Below, piece by piece: positions 43,546-52,179 of a stretch of 64,000 bases of DNA. Positions within the stretch are counted from its first letter, which is position 1, and every line of letters starts with the position of its first letter. The notes below the pieces were generated by a model. It had not been told where the DNA came from. It searched no databases and worked only from the letters and a program-made list of their open reading frames with translations. Position numbers and translations under genes: made by a program. The stretch covers positions 186,001-250,000 of the forward strand of contig CAVXEB010000001.1 in NCBI GenBank assembly GCA_963760735.1, given 5' to 3'. This DNA comes from CF-46 sp963760735 (GTDB lineage Bacteria > Chloroflexota > Limnocylindria > Limnocylindrales > CSP1-4).

Positions 43546-44754
43546 TCAGTGATCCCGGATCGCGGTCAGCGCGACGTGGACGGCCGCGAGGGCCGCCCGG
43601 GTCCGCCCGTTGGACCCGCCGAGGAAGACGATCCGTCGTTCGCGATGGACCCAGTCCGGTCCGACGACGACGACCGAGACGGCCGTGTCCGCGCCGCGTG
43701 CCCTGGCCCGGACGGCGATGGCGTGGGATGCATCGCCGAGCTCGCGGCCGCGTCGCGCCAGATGCTCCAGCGCCGCCGGCGTCCCGTGTGCCCGGGCCGT
43801 GTCGGTGGTCGCGCCGAGCGCCTCGCTGAACGTCAGCCAGTCGCGATCGCCAAGGAGGGCGGCCAGCGAGCCGGCGGTGCCGACCTCGACCACGGCCAGC
43901 GTTCCACGCCGCTCCTCGAGCGCAGCCCCGATCGCCTCGGCCCACGAGGTGGATCCCTCGCCCCAGACGTGCCCTGCCAGCAGCGCGGCCACGCGGTCGG
44001 TCATCGTCGCGACCCGTGTGCCGGGCGTGGAACCGTCCGGCCCCGGGCCGCGCGCCGAGATCCGGACGTCGACGGCATCGGCGCGGGCATACGTTGCGAC
44101 GATCGGGTCGGTCGCCCGCAGGAGCGCCTCGCCGAGCAGATCGGCGAGCTGTGACTCGCCGATCCCGGCCGTCCGGAGGGTCCGCATCGCGACCTCCGCG
44201 CCCACGCCGCGACCGGTGAGCCTCGGGACGACCTCGCCGGACCACATCGGGTGCATCTCACGCGGCGGGCCGGGCAGGGCGACGATCAGACCGCCGTCCG
44301 GCCGGTCGACCCACCAGCCGGGTGCGGTTCCGTTGGGGTTGGGCAGGGGTGACGCTGATGGGAGGAGCCACGCCTGCTTGAGGTTCATCTCGGGGAACGG
44401 CATTCCGCGTCGCGCCCAGAGCTCGCGCAGCCAGCGCTCCAGCGCCGGATCGACGACCGGCGTCTGACCGATCGCACCGGCGATCGCCTCACGGGTCAGG
44501 TCGTCCGGGGTGGGACCGAGGCCGCCGGTCGACACGACGAGATCGGAGTGCTCGATGGCGCCACGGATGGCGTCGAGGACGGTGCCGAGGTCATCGGGCA
44601 GCGCAACGATCCGGTGAACAGCGACGCCCATCGCCGTGAGGTCGCGGGCAAGGTCGCCGGCGTTCGTGTCCCGCGTCTCACCGACCGTCAGCTCGGTGCC
44701 GATGCTCAGCAGCTCGGCGGTCAGGATCGCTCGGTCGACGGCTGGCGTGGCCAC
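43546..44754 (-). CDS. cinA: CinA family protein (MoaB-like domain with degenerate C-terminal CinA domain)
   Basis: This 402-residue protein has the CinA layout. The N-terminal MoCF/MoaB-like domain shows LLSIGTELTVGETRDTNAGDL and VVSTGGLGPTPDDLTREAI, clear CinA hallmarks (ADP-ribose or related pyrophosphatase half). The C-terminal nicotinamide-nucleotide amidase half is degenerate: where active enzymes have an ESCTGG-type nucleophile site, this protein has VEVGTAGSLAALL, so deamidase activity is doubtful. It was once linked to competence; its known role is NMN recycling and pyrophosphate clean-up. It converges on the CRP-family gene with 18 bp between stops. No ribosome site stands out. Confidence 0.85.
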   Translation of the reverse strand: MATPAVDRAILTAELLSIGTELTVGETRDTNAGDLARDLTAMGVAVHRIVALPDDLGTVLDAIRGAIEHSDLVVSTGGLGPTPDDLTREAIAGAIGQTPVVDPALERWLRELWARRGMPFPEMNLKQAWLLPSASPLPNPNGTAPGWWVDRPDGGLIVALPGPPREMHPMWSGEVVPRLTGRGVGAEVAMRTLRTAGIGESQLADLLGEALLRATDPIVATYARADAVDVRISARGPGPDGSTPGTRVATMTDRVAALLAGHVWGEGSTSWAEAIGAALEERRGTLAVVEVGTAGSLAALLGDRDWLTFSEALGATTDTARAHGTPAALEHLARRGRELGDASHAIAVRARARGADTAVSVVVVGPDWVHRERRIVFLGGSNGRTRAALAAVHVALTAIRDH

Positions 44755-44976
44755 GTCCGGAGCCTAGCGCGCTCGGCGGTGGGCGTGTCCGAGGGCCCGC
44801 GAACCCGCGGTCCGACGCTCGCGTCGGACGACGATCGGGCAACGCGAGACCGCGGTCACCTGAGTACCATCGAGCCGGGTCGTCATGGACCTTCGCGTCG
44901 TGCCGCGTCGCCGCATCACGAACGAATGTCCGGACACGGGCGCCGGCCTCGTCAAGGTCCACGTCAGAGGTGGCCG

Positions 44977-45627
44977 ATGAGCGACATCGAGCGAAGCGGG
45001 TTTTCCGAGTTCGATCGCTGGCTGGGGCTGGCGAAACGGACACGAGAGCTGCTCGATGCCGCGCTCGGCGACGGCGAGCTGCCGGCCGGCGGCGCCGACT
45101 ACCTGTCGGACCGGACCCTGCCGCACCTCGAGAGCGTCCAGGCCGGCTTCGTCGGCTGGCTTCGATCGGACGCGGCCGGCGTCGACGAGCTGCGCTACCT
45201 GCTGCGTCGCGTCGCCGCGATCCGCGTCGACGCCCCGACCGGCGAAGCCGAACGTCGGGCCGCCGAGCTCGAGTCTGCCGCCGAGCAGACACTCGTCCGT
45301 CGCGGAGAGCGCCAACCGGTCGCCTTGCGCGCCGCCGAGCCATGGAGCCTCGCTGCCCTCGCCCATACCCGGGTCGTCCTGGCGATGCTGCCGAGAATCT
45401 CGAACGACGACGTCCGCTACCCGGCAGGTCGACGGACCTACGCCGACATCGCCGCGCCGCGCGGTCCGGCGGAGCTGTCGGACCGGATCGAGGAGCTCGA
45501 GCGGTCGCTCTGGCATATCGCAACCGGCCGTCGCCCAGATCCCGCGGACCCGGCGTTCCGACGGTCGTACGGGTTCTTCGACGCCGCCGATCGGCTGGGC
45601 CGGTCCGCATTCGGGCTCGCTGCCTGA
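44977..45627 (+). CDS. Protein of unknown function, helical
   Basis: This is a 216-residue soluble protein that I do not recognise. Start ATG 44977 is backed by AGAGGTGG just upstream. The composition is rich in Arg, Ala, Leu and Glu, and the pattern looks all-helical (FDRWLGLAKRTRELLDAALG at the start; ELSDRIEELERSLWHIATGR near the end). No cofactor, metal or membrane motif is seen. It lies 109 bp before the holin-like membrane protein gene and diverges from cinA across 222 bp. Its codon usage matches its neighbours. Function cannot be proposed. Confidence 0.7.
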   Translation: MSDIERSGFSEFDRWLGLAKRTRELLDAALGDGELPAGGADYLSDRTLPHLESVQAGFVGWLRSDAAGVDELRYLLRRVAAIRVDAPTGEAERRAAELESAAEQTLVRRGERQPVALRAAEPWSLAALAHTRVVLAMLPRISNDDVRYPAGRRTYADIAAPRGPAELSDRIEELERSLWHIATGRRPDPADPAFRRSYGFFDAADRLGRSAFGLAA

Positions 45628-45735
45628 CGGTCGGACCATCCGGCCGGATGGCGGGTTATCATCCCGGGGTTCCCCTGAACTGCCCAACGGGAGCCTCCTC
45701 TGGACGATCCGCAGATCCGACCCGCTGCGTCCGAC

Positions 45736-46794
45736 GTGCCCCCAGGACCGGAGCCGGCGACGGAGCCCTCGACCACCTCGACGCCCGAGGCGACGCCGCG
45801 CGCCGCGGCTTCGAGCCCGCCGCCGCCCGCAGGGCCGCCGCCGGCGGGGCCGGCGCCCGGTTCCCCGCCGCCGCCCGCAGGGCCGCCGGCCGGTTCCCCG
45901 CCGCCCCCGAGAGGAGGCCCGCCGCCGCCCGCAGGGCCGCCGGCCGGTTCCCCGCCGCCCCCGAGAGGAGGCCCGCCGCCGCCCGGTCCAGAGCCGGCAC
46001 CGGGCCTCGGTGAGCAGTTCGGGGCGACGCGCAAGGCCGCCTTGCGACTGGTCAACGCCCATGTCGAGCTCGCCCGGGCCGAGTTCGAGGAGATCGGCGA
46101 AGCCGCGAAGCGGGCGTCGACCTACGTCGGCATCGCGATCGGCACGGCGATCTTGGCTGCCCTGCTGCTCGGCGTCGGCCTGCCTCTCTTCCTGGGCGAG
46201 TGGATCTTCGGCTCGATCGGCTGGGGGATCCTGCTCGGGATCCTGCTCCTGGTCTCGGCGGCGCTGGCCGGCACCCTGCTGGCTCTCGAGCCCGCGATCG
46301 ACGCTCACGTCGGCCGATCGTTCGCCTTCGGCCTGTTCATTGCGATCGTCGTCGCGCTGATCTTCGGCGGCAACCTGACGAACCTCGCCTGGACGGTCCT
46401 TGCCGACAATGTGGCGGGCAACCTTGCCGCGGACTCGCGTCCGCTCGTCGTGGCGATCCTCTCGCTGAGTGCGATCGGCGCGGTCATCGGCCTCGTCGTC
46501 GGGCTCGCGAACGGCCTCGGCGTCCGGTCGCTCGGCACCCTCGTCCTCGGCGCGCTCGCCGGGTTGGGGTTCGGCTACCTCACCGCCGCCGCGCCCGGTC
46601 TCCGCGTCGGCATCGCGATCGCGATCGCGGTCGGCCTGGCCACGTGGATCGCGTTCATGGTTCGCGCCCTCTCGGGCGTCGAATTCGACACCGAAGCGCT
46701 CAAGGACCGGTATCTCCCGGTCCGGACGATCCAGGCAACGAAGGAGACGATGGAGTGGGCTCGCGAACGGATGCCGCTCTCGAAGCGGTCGTAG
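45736..46794 (+). CDS. Membrane protein with Pro-rich N terminus, phage-holin (DUF1469)-like
   Basis: This 352-residue protein starts with about 90 residues of Pro/Gly/Ser-rich low-complexity sequence containing a perfect 18-residue duplication. A DUF1469/holin-superfamily-like block follows (ALRLVNAHVELARAEFEEIG then two membrane helices), and then further membrane segments, about seven in all, ending in a soluble helix. Such proteins occur in envelope-related operons of high-GC bacteria and have no proven lysis role. The start is uncertain: GTG 45736 is listed, but the frame is open a little further upstream, without ATG. The next gene overlaps it by 40 nt. Confidence 0.7.
   Translation: MPPGPEPATEPSTTSTPEATPRAAASSPPPPAGPPPAGPAPGSPPPPAGPPAGSPPPPRGGPPPPAGPPAGSPPPPRGGPPPPGPEPAPGLGEQFGATRKAALRLVNAHVELARAEFEEIGEAAKRASTYVGIAIGTAILAALLLGVGLPLFLGEWIFGSIGWGILLGILLLVSAALAGTLLALEPAIDAHVGRSFAFGLFIAIVVALIFGGNLTNLAWTVLADNVAGNLAADSRPLVVAILSLSAIGAVIGLVVGLANGLGVRSLGTLVLGALAGLGFGYLTAAAPGLRVGIAIAIAVGLATWIAFMVRALSGVEFDTEALKDRYLPVRTIQATKETMEWARERMPLSKRS
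45877..45984 (+). repeat. Perfect 54-bp tandem duplication in the Pro-rich segment
   Basis: Bases 45877-45930 and 45931-45984 are identical. Each unit encodes 18 residues (AGPPAGSPPPPRGGPPPP), and degenerate copies flank the pair. Identity at every base suggests a recent duplication. Confidence 0.9.
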
Positions 46795-47333
46795 CTGCCC
46801 GGGCCGACTTCGGCGACGAGGTTGATCGGCTCGAGGCGGCCGGACGAACGGCGGTCGACATCCCCGCCAAGGTCCGGGCGAACCCGGCCAAGGCGGCGGG
46901 CATCGCGGCCGGCGGGGCGTTCCTGGCGCTCGGTGGACCGAAGCGCGTCTTCCGCCGCGCCAAACGCACCTTCACGGGCAAGGAAGAAGAGCTGCCGTCG
47001 GAGCTCCTGCCGAAGGAGATCGAGGAAGCCCTCCGCAAGATCGGCACCGACGGCAAGGCCGTCCGTGGAACGCTCGAGCGCGATTTCGCGAGGTATCTCG
47101 ACGTGCGCCGGAACGAACGGAGGCAGGAGGGCTTGATCGCCGCGATCTCCGGCCTCGCCGTGACGACGCTGCGACCGCTCGCCCTGCGCGGTGGCATCCG
47201 ACTCGCCCAGCGGGCCTTCGACCCCAACCGGCCGGTCTTCAACGACCAGCTTGCGCGGATCCGCGAACGGGCACGCGACGCGGCCGGGACGAAGACGGGC
47301 GACAAGGGAGCCCCGAAGGACGCCGGCCTCTAG
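46755..47333 (+). CDS. Partner protein of the holin-like membrane protein, unknown function
   Basis: This 192-residue protein overlaps the 3' end of the membrane-protein gene by 40 nt in another frame. GTG 46755 is chosen because AAGGAGA stands 7 nt before it. The protein is basic, with RTAVDIPAKVRANPAKAAG followed by a short hydrophobic stretch (IAAGGAFLALGG) and an Arg/Lys-rich segment, then two helical regions. This resembles the DUF3618-like proteins often encoded next to holin-superfamily (DUF1469) genes in actinobacteria, which are thought to sit at the membrane. The match is loose and function unknown. Confidence 0.65.
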   Translation: MGSRTDAALEAVVAARADFGDEVDRLEAAGRTAVDIPAKVRANPAKAAGIAAGGAFLALGGPKRVFRRAKRTFTGKEEELPSELLPKEIEEALRKIGTDGKAVRGTLERDFARYLDVRRNERRQEGLIAAISGLAVTTLRPLALRGGIRLAQRAFDPNRPVFNDQLARIRERARDAAGTKTGDKGAPKDAGL

Positions 47334-47397
47334 CTCCCTGAGCCTCGCGCAATGCCAGAGTGACGATTGCCCCGGGTCTGAAGGCTAGACTCGGGGA

Positions 47398-47724
47398 GTG
47401 GGACCGCTACCCCTGATTGTCCTGGCCTGGGCCACGTTCTTCGCGCTGTTCCTCGTCGCGTTGGGGTGGCTGATCCAACCGCCCAAACGCCGCCGGATGC
47501 GAATGAACGTTGCGGTGGCAGGGTTGGCCGTCCTGCTCGGAGGTGAACTGCTGCTCCTCTCGCAGGCGGTCTGGACGCCCGACATCGCCGAGCCCGGGCC
47601 ATCGATCCCGCCTCGAGATGACAGCGTGCGGGTTGCCCTGGCTCGATGGCCGGTGGCCTCGGCCGTACTCCCGCTAGACTCGACCGACGGGCGAGTGGCG
47701 GAATGGCAGACGCGCCGGCCTTAG
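47398..47724 (+). CDS. Small two-helix membrane protein (doubtful), overlapping tRNA-Leu
   Basis: This 108-codon frame begins at GTG 47398, 6 nt after a TAGACT box (47386-47391), the leaderless arrangement common here. It encodes two convincing hydrophobic segments (PLPLIVLAWATFFALFLVAL and VAVAGLAVLLGGELLLLS) separated by a basic loop. However, the frame runs 36 nt into the tRNA-Leu gene, and its TAG stop is the tRNA anticodon. Either the last third is not real protein and an indel hides an earlier stop, or this is a true overlap. No family is recognised. Confidence 0.4.
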   Translation: MGPLPLIVLAWATFFALFLVALGWLIQPPKRRRMRMNVAVAGLAVLLGGELLLLSQAVWTPDIAEPGPSIPPRDDSVRVALARWPVASAVLPLDSTDGRVAEWQTRRP

Positions 47725-47776
47725 GAGCCGGTGTCGCGTGAGCGACGTGGAGGTTCGACCCCTCTCTCGCCCACCA
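47689..47776 (+). tRNA. tRNA-Leu (anticodon TAG)
   Basis: An 88-nt tRNA with encoded CCA. The acceptor GGGCGAG (47689-47695) pairs with CTCGCCC (47766-47772), discriminator A, then CCA. The D arm TGGCGGAATGGCAGACGC is typical of tRNA-Leu, the anticodon stem CCGGC/GCCGG encloses CTTAGGA (anticodon TAG, 47722-47724), and the long variable arm pairs TGTCGC with GCGACG. A TAGACT box at 47675-47680 places the transcription start near the first base. Confidence 0.96.
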
Positions 47777-47858
47777 GCTCGAGGATCGACGTTGGTGGGT
47801 CAGGCCGCCGTCCCGCGTGCCGGACTCCCGACTGTATAGTCCGCCGCGGAGGCGATCC

Positions 47859-49019
47859 ATGCTGACGATGGCGGTCGGACACAGCGACGACGTCGACGCG
47901 AACGACGCAGTCGCGATCGCGATCGCCGAGTGCCGGGCACAGCTCGACGGGCTGACACCCCAGGCTGGCATCCTCGTCGTCACGTTCGAGAGCTTCGACG
48001 CGGCGATCGTCGCAGCCGTGCGCGACGCGTTTCCGGGCACCTCGATCATGGGTGCGACGTCGTCGGCCGAGATGTCGTCGACGAGCGGCTTCCTCGAGGA
48101 CAGCGTCTCGCTAGCGTTGTTCGCGTCGGACGAGATCGACATCACCGCCGGTCTCGGCGTGGGACTGGGTGGCGACGTCGACGCGGCGTGTCGAGCGGCC
48201 GTCGCGGAGGCGCGGTCGACGACCGAGCGCGACCCGAAGGTCTGCGTCGTGTTCGCCGACGGCTTCGTCGCCGAACCGCAGAAGACGCTCGATGCCCTGG
48301 CCCGCGCCCTTCCCGATGAGGTTGTCGTCGTCGGGGGAGGCTCGGCCCGCCGGGATCTCGGCGCGGGCGCACCGTCGTGGCAGTTCTGCGGCGACCGCGT
48401 GGCCAGCGAAGGCGTCGCCGTCCTGCTGTTCTCCGGACCACTGGCGTTCTCCATCGCGGTCGGGACGGGCTGGCGCTCGCTCGGGGCGAGCGGCGTCGTC
48501 TCCCGCTCGGGCCCCGGTGTCGTCAACGAGATCGACGGGCGTCCGGCGATGGAGTACGTGGCGCGTTTCCTCGACGTGACAGGCCCGGCATCGTTCGGGA
48601 ACCCGCTGGCGGTCCGCGAGATCGGGGCCGATCGGACCTATCTTCGTGCCGTCGTCGGGCACGACCCTGACTCGGGCTCCCTCCGGCTGTTCGGCTCGAT
48701 CCCCGCCGGCGCCACCGTCCAGCTCACGACCGCGACGACCGAGGACATCCTCGCCGGCACACGGCAGTCGCTGGCCGATGCATCCTCCGCCTTCCCGTCC
48801 GGCACCCGACCGGAGGCGGCCTTGATGTTCTCGTGCGCGGTACGGCGGCTGTTGCTCGGATCTCGTGCGGACACCGAGGTGGAGCTGGCCCGGGCCGAGC
48901 TCGGCCCGTCCGTGCCGCTCGCAGGTCTCTACTGCTACGGCGAGATCGGTCCCGTGGCGGGCTCGACCGCCAGCCGGTTCCTCAACGACACGTTCGTGAC
49001 CCTCCTCCTCGGCACGTGA
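47859..49019 (+). CDS. FIST domain sensor protein
   Basis: This 386-residue soluble protein has the FIST N and FIST C domains, an intracellular sensory module thought to bind small ligands such as amino acids. LTPQAGILVVTFESFDAAI and FPGTSIMGATSSAEMSS mark FIST_N; PEAALMFSCAVRRLLLG and LAGLYCYGEIGPV mark FIST_C. ATG 47859 is supported by GGAGG 7 nt upstream and a TATAGT box at 47835-47840. The class III cyclase gene downstream overlaps its stop as GTGA, so the sensor and cyclase are made together, as a split one-component signalling pair (inference). Confidence 0.9.
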   Translation: MLTMAVGHSDDVDANDAVAIAIAECRAQLDGLTPQAGILVVTFESFDAAIVAAVRDAFPGTSIMGATSSAEMSSTSGFLEDSVSLALFASDEIDITAGLGVGLGGDVDAACRAAVAEARSTTERDPKVCVVFADGFVAEPQKTLDALARALPDEVVVVGGGSARRDLGAGAPSWQFCGDRVASEGVAVLLFSGPLAFSIAVGTGWRSLGASGVVSRSGPGVVNEIDGRPAMEYVARFLDVTGPASFGNPLAVREIGADRTYLRAVVGHDPDSGSLRLFGSIPAGATVQLTTATTEDILAGTRQSLADASSAFPSGTRPEAALMFSCAVRRLLLGSRADTEVELARAELGPSVPLAGLYCYGEIGPVAGSTASRFLNDTFVTLLLGT

Positions 49020-49825
49020 CGGAATCCGGCCCGGCCGAGCCCGAGCCCTCCGCGGAGGCGGTTCGCAAGGAGACGATCCGACTGGCCCGCCGCGTCGGTC
49101 AGCTCGAGGCGACCCTCCGCCAGGTGGAGCTCGCTCGTGACACGAACACACGACTCCTCGACCGGATCATGGCCGAGCTGGAGGTCGAGCGGGCAAGGTC
49201 ACGGGATCTCCTGCTCAACATCCTCCCGCAGCCGATCATCGATCGGCTCAACGGCGGGGAGCGGCTGATCGCGGACCGGTACGACGACGTCGCCGTGGTC
49301 TTCAGCGACTTCGTCGGATTCACCGAGATCTCCGGCCGGACGCCTGTGGACAGGGTCGTTTCGTCCCTCAACGAGATGTTCTCGAAGTTCGATGCCGCGT
49401 GTGCGGCCTTGGGCGTCGAGAAGATCAAGACGATCGGCGACGCGTATCTCGCCGCGGCCGGCTTGTCGGGCTCCGGAACGGGTACGACGAGCCACGTCCA
49501 TGCGGCGGCGAATCTCGCGTTCGCGATGCTGACGGCCGTCGACGAGGCCGGGCCGCCGTGGCAGGTCCGGATCGGGATCCATCGAGGCCCTGTCGTCGCC
49601 GGCGTCATCGGGTCGACCAAGTACGTCTACGACGTCTGGGGCGACGCAGTCAACGTCGCAAGTCGACTGGAGGCGACCAGCGAGCCCGGCCGGATCCAGG
49701 TCTCGGAGGCCGTCGCGACGGCCGCGGGCGATGCGTTCGGCCTCGATCCTCGTGGCGTCGTCGAGCTGAAGGGCAAGGGCTCGGTCAACACCTACTTCCT
49801 GACGGGGCTGACGCGGTCATTCTGA
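49016..49825 (+). CDS. Class III adenylate cyclase with N-terminal coiled coil
   Basis: This 269-residue soluble enzyme makes cAMP (or cGMP). Residues 15-65 form a coiled coil (RRVGQLEATLRQVELARDTN), then LLLNILPQPIIDRLNGGE is the linker typical of guanylate-cyclase-like proteins, and the catalytic domain follows. All key residues are present: metal Asp in VFSDFVGFTE, Lys and metal Asp in EKIKTIGDAY, the base-contacting Asp in YDVWGDAVNVASRLE, and the transition-state Asn and Arg in the same block. The GTG overlaps the FIST stop by 4 nt. The CRP-family factor nearby is a possible cAMP target. Confidence 0.92.
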   Translation: MTESGPAEPEPSAEAVRKETIRLARRVGQLEATLRQVELARDTNTRLLDRIMAELEVERARSRDLLLNILPQPIIDRLNGGERLIADRYDDVAVVFSDFVGFTEISGRTPVDRVVSSLNEMFSKFDAACAALGVEKIKTIGDAYLAAAGLSGSGTGTTSHVHAAANLAFAMLTAVDEAGPPWQVRIGIHRGPVVAGVIGSTKYVYDVWGDAVNVASRLEATSEPGRIQVSEAVATAAGDAFGLDPRGVVELKGKGSVNTYFLTGLTRSF

Positions 49826-49927
49826 CCGCCGTCGCCCGTGCCTCCTCCGCGGTTCACCCATCGCGCCGGTTGAACCGGTCGAGGGGCGACGGCTCCGTTC
49901 CACCCGCTTCCCTATACTTCGCGGGCG

Positions 49928-51406
49928 ATGCAGATCACCACGACCCCCGCTGCCAAGAGCACGGTCATCGTCGAGGTCGAGGTCCCGGCCGACAAGCTGG
50001 CTACGGCCGTCGGCGAAGCGACCCGAGCCCTCTCCCGCCGAACCCGCGTTCCCGGCTTCCGGCCGGGCAAGGCCCCGCGCGGCGTGCTCGAGGCCGTCCT
50101 TGGCCACGGCGCCGTCCTCGACGAAGCCGTCGACCGGCTCGTCCAGTCGGCCTACCGCGACGCGCTGATCGAGAAGGAGATCCTGCCCCTCACGAACGCC
50201 GACGTGGAGATCGTCCAGGCGGAGGAGGGCAAGCCGCTGATCTTCAAAGCCACGGTTCCGGTTCGGCCGGAGGTCGAGCTCGGCGACTACAAGAACTTCA
50301 ACTTCCGGCCCGACATCGAGACGATCGACGACTCCCGGGTCGACAAGGTCATCGAGGAGCTCCGCGACCAGAACGCGACGCTCGCGCCGGTCGAGGACCG
50401 GAAGGCGCAGAAGGGCGACTACGCGGTCATCAAGTACGACGGCACCCGGGACGGCGTGGCGTTCGAGGGCGGCAGCGCGGAGCGGATGCCGCTCATCATC
50501 GGCGAGGACCGCCTGATCCCGGGCTTCGAGGACGAGCTCGTCGGCCTGGCCGTCGGCGACACGAAGGGCTTCGACATCACCTTCCCCGCGGACTACGGCG
50601 AGGAGACCCTGGCCGGCCAGCAGGCCCACTTCGAGGTGGAGCTGCGCGAGCTCCGCGAGAAGGTGCTGCCGGAGCTCGACGACGACTTCGTCCAGTCGAT
50701 GGGCGACTTCGCCGACGTGGCCGAGCTCCGGAGCGAGGTCGGCAAGCGCCTCGAGCGGAACGCGCTCGACAAGGCCCGCCACACGTTCTCCGACCGGATC
50801 ATCGAGTACGCCGTCGCGAACGCGACGATCGACCTGCCCGACATCCTCGTCGAGCAAGAAGTCGAGGTCATGCACGACGAGTTCCGCGGCGCGATGGCCC
50901 GCCAGGGGATCACCGAGGAAGCCTACGAGAAGGTCTCGGGCAAGACCCACGAGGACCTCCACAACGACTTCCGGCCCGACGCGGAGAAGCGCGTCCGGGT
51001 CCTGCTCGTCCTGAGCAGGATCGCCGAGGTCGAGGGCCTCGACATCTCCGATCCCGACGTCGATGCCGAGATCGACAAGGCGCGCGCTCGCTACGCCGGC
51101 GACCAGAAAACGCTCCGCTACTTCGAGAGCGACCGGGGCCGAAACTACATCCGCTCCACCCTGCGCCGCAGCCGCGTCGTCGAGCAGCTCGTCGACGAGT
51201 GGCTCGCCGCCCATCCGGACCACCCGTCGATCCCGCACATCGAGGACGGCCCGGCCGAGAGCGTCGACGAGGACCAGGCCCGCTCCGTCGCGGCGGTCGA
51301 CGCGACCGACCCGGGCTCGATCCTGGAGTCCGACAGCGTCGAGGTGCCGGCCCCCGAGCCGGAACGTGTCGAGACTCCGACCGACGAGCCGGCACCCGCC
51401 GGTTGA
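49928..51406 (+). CDS. tig: Trigger factor
   Basis: Trigger factor is the ribosome-bound chaperone that meets nascent chains at the exit tunnel. The N-terminal ribosome-binding signature GFRPGKAP lies at residues 43-50, an FKBP-type peptidyl-prolyl isomerase domain spans about 150-240 (KGDYAVIKYDG; LIIGEDRLIPGFEDELVGL), and a helical C-terminal chaperone domain follows. At 492 residues it is about 50 longer than usual because of an acidic tail ending in Pro/Glu-rich sequence. ATG 49928 comes 9 nt after a TATACT box (49913-49918) without a clear ribosome site, so the message may be leaderless. clpP and clpX follow, the classic order. Confidence 0.96.
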   Translation: MQITTTPAAKSTVIVEVEVPADKLATAVGEATRALSRRTRVPGFRPGKAPRGVLEAVLGHGAVLDEAVDRLVQSAYRDALIEKEILPLTNADVEIVQAEEGKPLIFKATVPVRPEVELGDYKNFNFRPDIETIDDSRVDKVIEELRDQNATLAPVEDRKAQKGDYAVIKYDGTRDGVAFEGGSAERMPLIIGEDRLIPGFEDELVGLAVGDTKGFDITFPADYGEETLAGQQAHFEVELRELREKVLPELDDDFVQSMGDFADVAELRSEVGKRLERNALDKARHTFSDRIIEYAVANATIDLPDILVEQEVEVMHDEFRGAMARQGITEEAYEKVSGKTHEDLHNDFRPDAEKRVRVLLVLSRIAEVEGLDISDPDVDAEIDKARARYAGDQKTLRYFESDRGRNYIRSTLRRSRVVEQLVDEWLAAHPDHPSIPHIEDGPAESVDEDQARSVAAVDATDPGSILESDSVEVPAPEPERVETPTDEPAPAG

Positions 51407-51462
51407 CCAACCCGTCCAGCTCCGCCACCGAGCCAGTTCCACCGCAACCCGGGAGACCCCAG

Positions 51463-52158
51463 ATGCTCGTTCCGATGGTCATCGAGTCCAGCAGCCGTGG
51501 TGAGCGCGCCTACGACATCTACTCGCGGCTGCTCCGGGAGCGGATCATCTTCCTCGGCGACCAGATCGAGGACCACGTCGCGAACCTGATCATCGCCCAG
51601 CTCCTCTTCCTCGACTCCGAGGACCCGGAGAAGGACATCAGCCTCTACATCAACTCGCCCGGCGGCGTGGTGACGAGCGGGCTCGCGATCTACGACACGA
51701 TGCAGTACGTCCGGGCGCCCGTCGCGACGATCTGCCTCGGCATGGCGGCGTCGATGGCAGCCGTGCTGCTGGCGGCCGGGGCCGAGGGCAAGCGCTACGC
51801 CCTGCCGAACAGCCGGGTCATGATCCATCAGGGGTCCGGCGGCTTCCGCGGCGCGGCGCCTGACGCCGTGATCCAGATGAAGGAGTGGGAGTACCTCGTC
51901 CAGCGCAACAACGAGATCCTCGCGAAGCACACGAACCAGCCGCTGGACAAGGTGACCGCGGATACGAATCGGGACTTTTTCATGTCTCCCGACGCGGCCA
52001 AGGACTATGGCATCATCGATTACGTCTACACCGCCACCGGGGATTCCCTCATCGCTCGAGCGCACGATCTCGGTCTGGCCGGCGGGGAAGGGGGCTCGAT
52101 CCCCAACGCAGCCACCGAAGAGGAAGCCAAGTCCGACGGCGACAAGAAGACGAAGTAA
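51463..52158 (+). CDS. clpP: ATP-dependent Clp protease proteolytic subunit
   Basis: ClpP is the serine protease barrel of the ClpXP and ClpAP machines. The catalytic triad is visible as Ser97 in GMAASMAAVLL, His122 in MIHQGSGG, and Asp171 in NRDFFMS. SRLLRERIIFLGDQIED is the typical N-terminal block. ATG 51463 is chosen since GGGAGA lies 7 nt upstream and the family sequence starts there; a TTG at 51403 overlapping the tig stop is possible. At 231 residues it is a little longer than usual because of an acidic Lys-rich tail. The gene follows tig and is 21 bp before clpX. Confidence 0.96.
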   Translation: MLVPMVIESSSRGERAYDIYSRLLRERIIFLGDQIEDHVANLIIAQLLFLDSEDPEKDISLYINSPGGVVTSGLAIYDTMQYVRAPVATICLGMAASMAAVLLAAGAEGKRYALPNSRVMIHQGSGGFRGAAPDAVIQMKEWEYLVQRNNEILAKHTNQPLDKVTADTNRDFFMSPDAAKDYGIIDYVYTATGDSLIARAHDLGLAGGEGGSIPNAATEEEAKSDGDKKTK

Positions 52159-52179
52159 TCAGCGGAGCGAACGAACTCG

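Noticed and set aside
43518..43560. Bidirectional terminator between the converging CRP-like and cinA genes
   Set aside because: CTGACC and GGTCAG could pair, but the stem is short, lies partly in coding sequence and no T-run follows on either strand.
45840..45990. CRISPR-like direct repeats
   Set aside because: The repeats are contiguous, in frame and code for Pro-rich protein; there are no unique spacers.
49399..51462. A long frame in phase with clpP across the cyclase and tig genes
   Set aside because: The sequence upstream of ATG 51463 is an Arg-rich shadow of tig; only the clpP part is protein-like.
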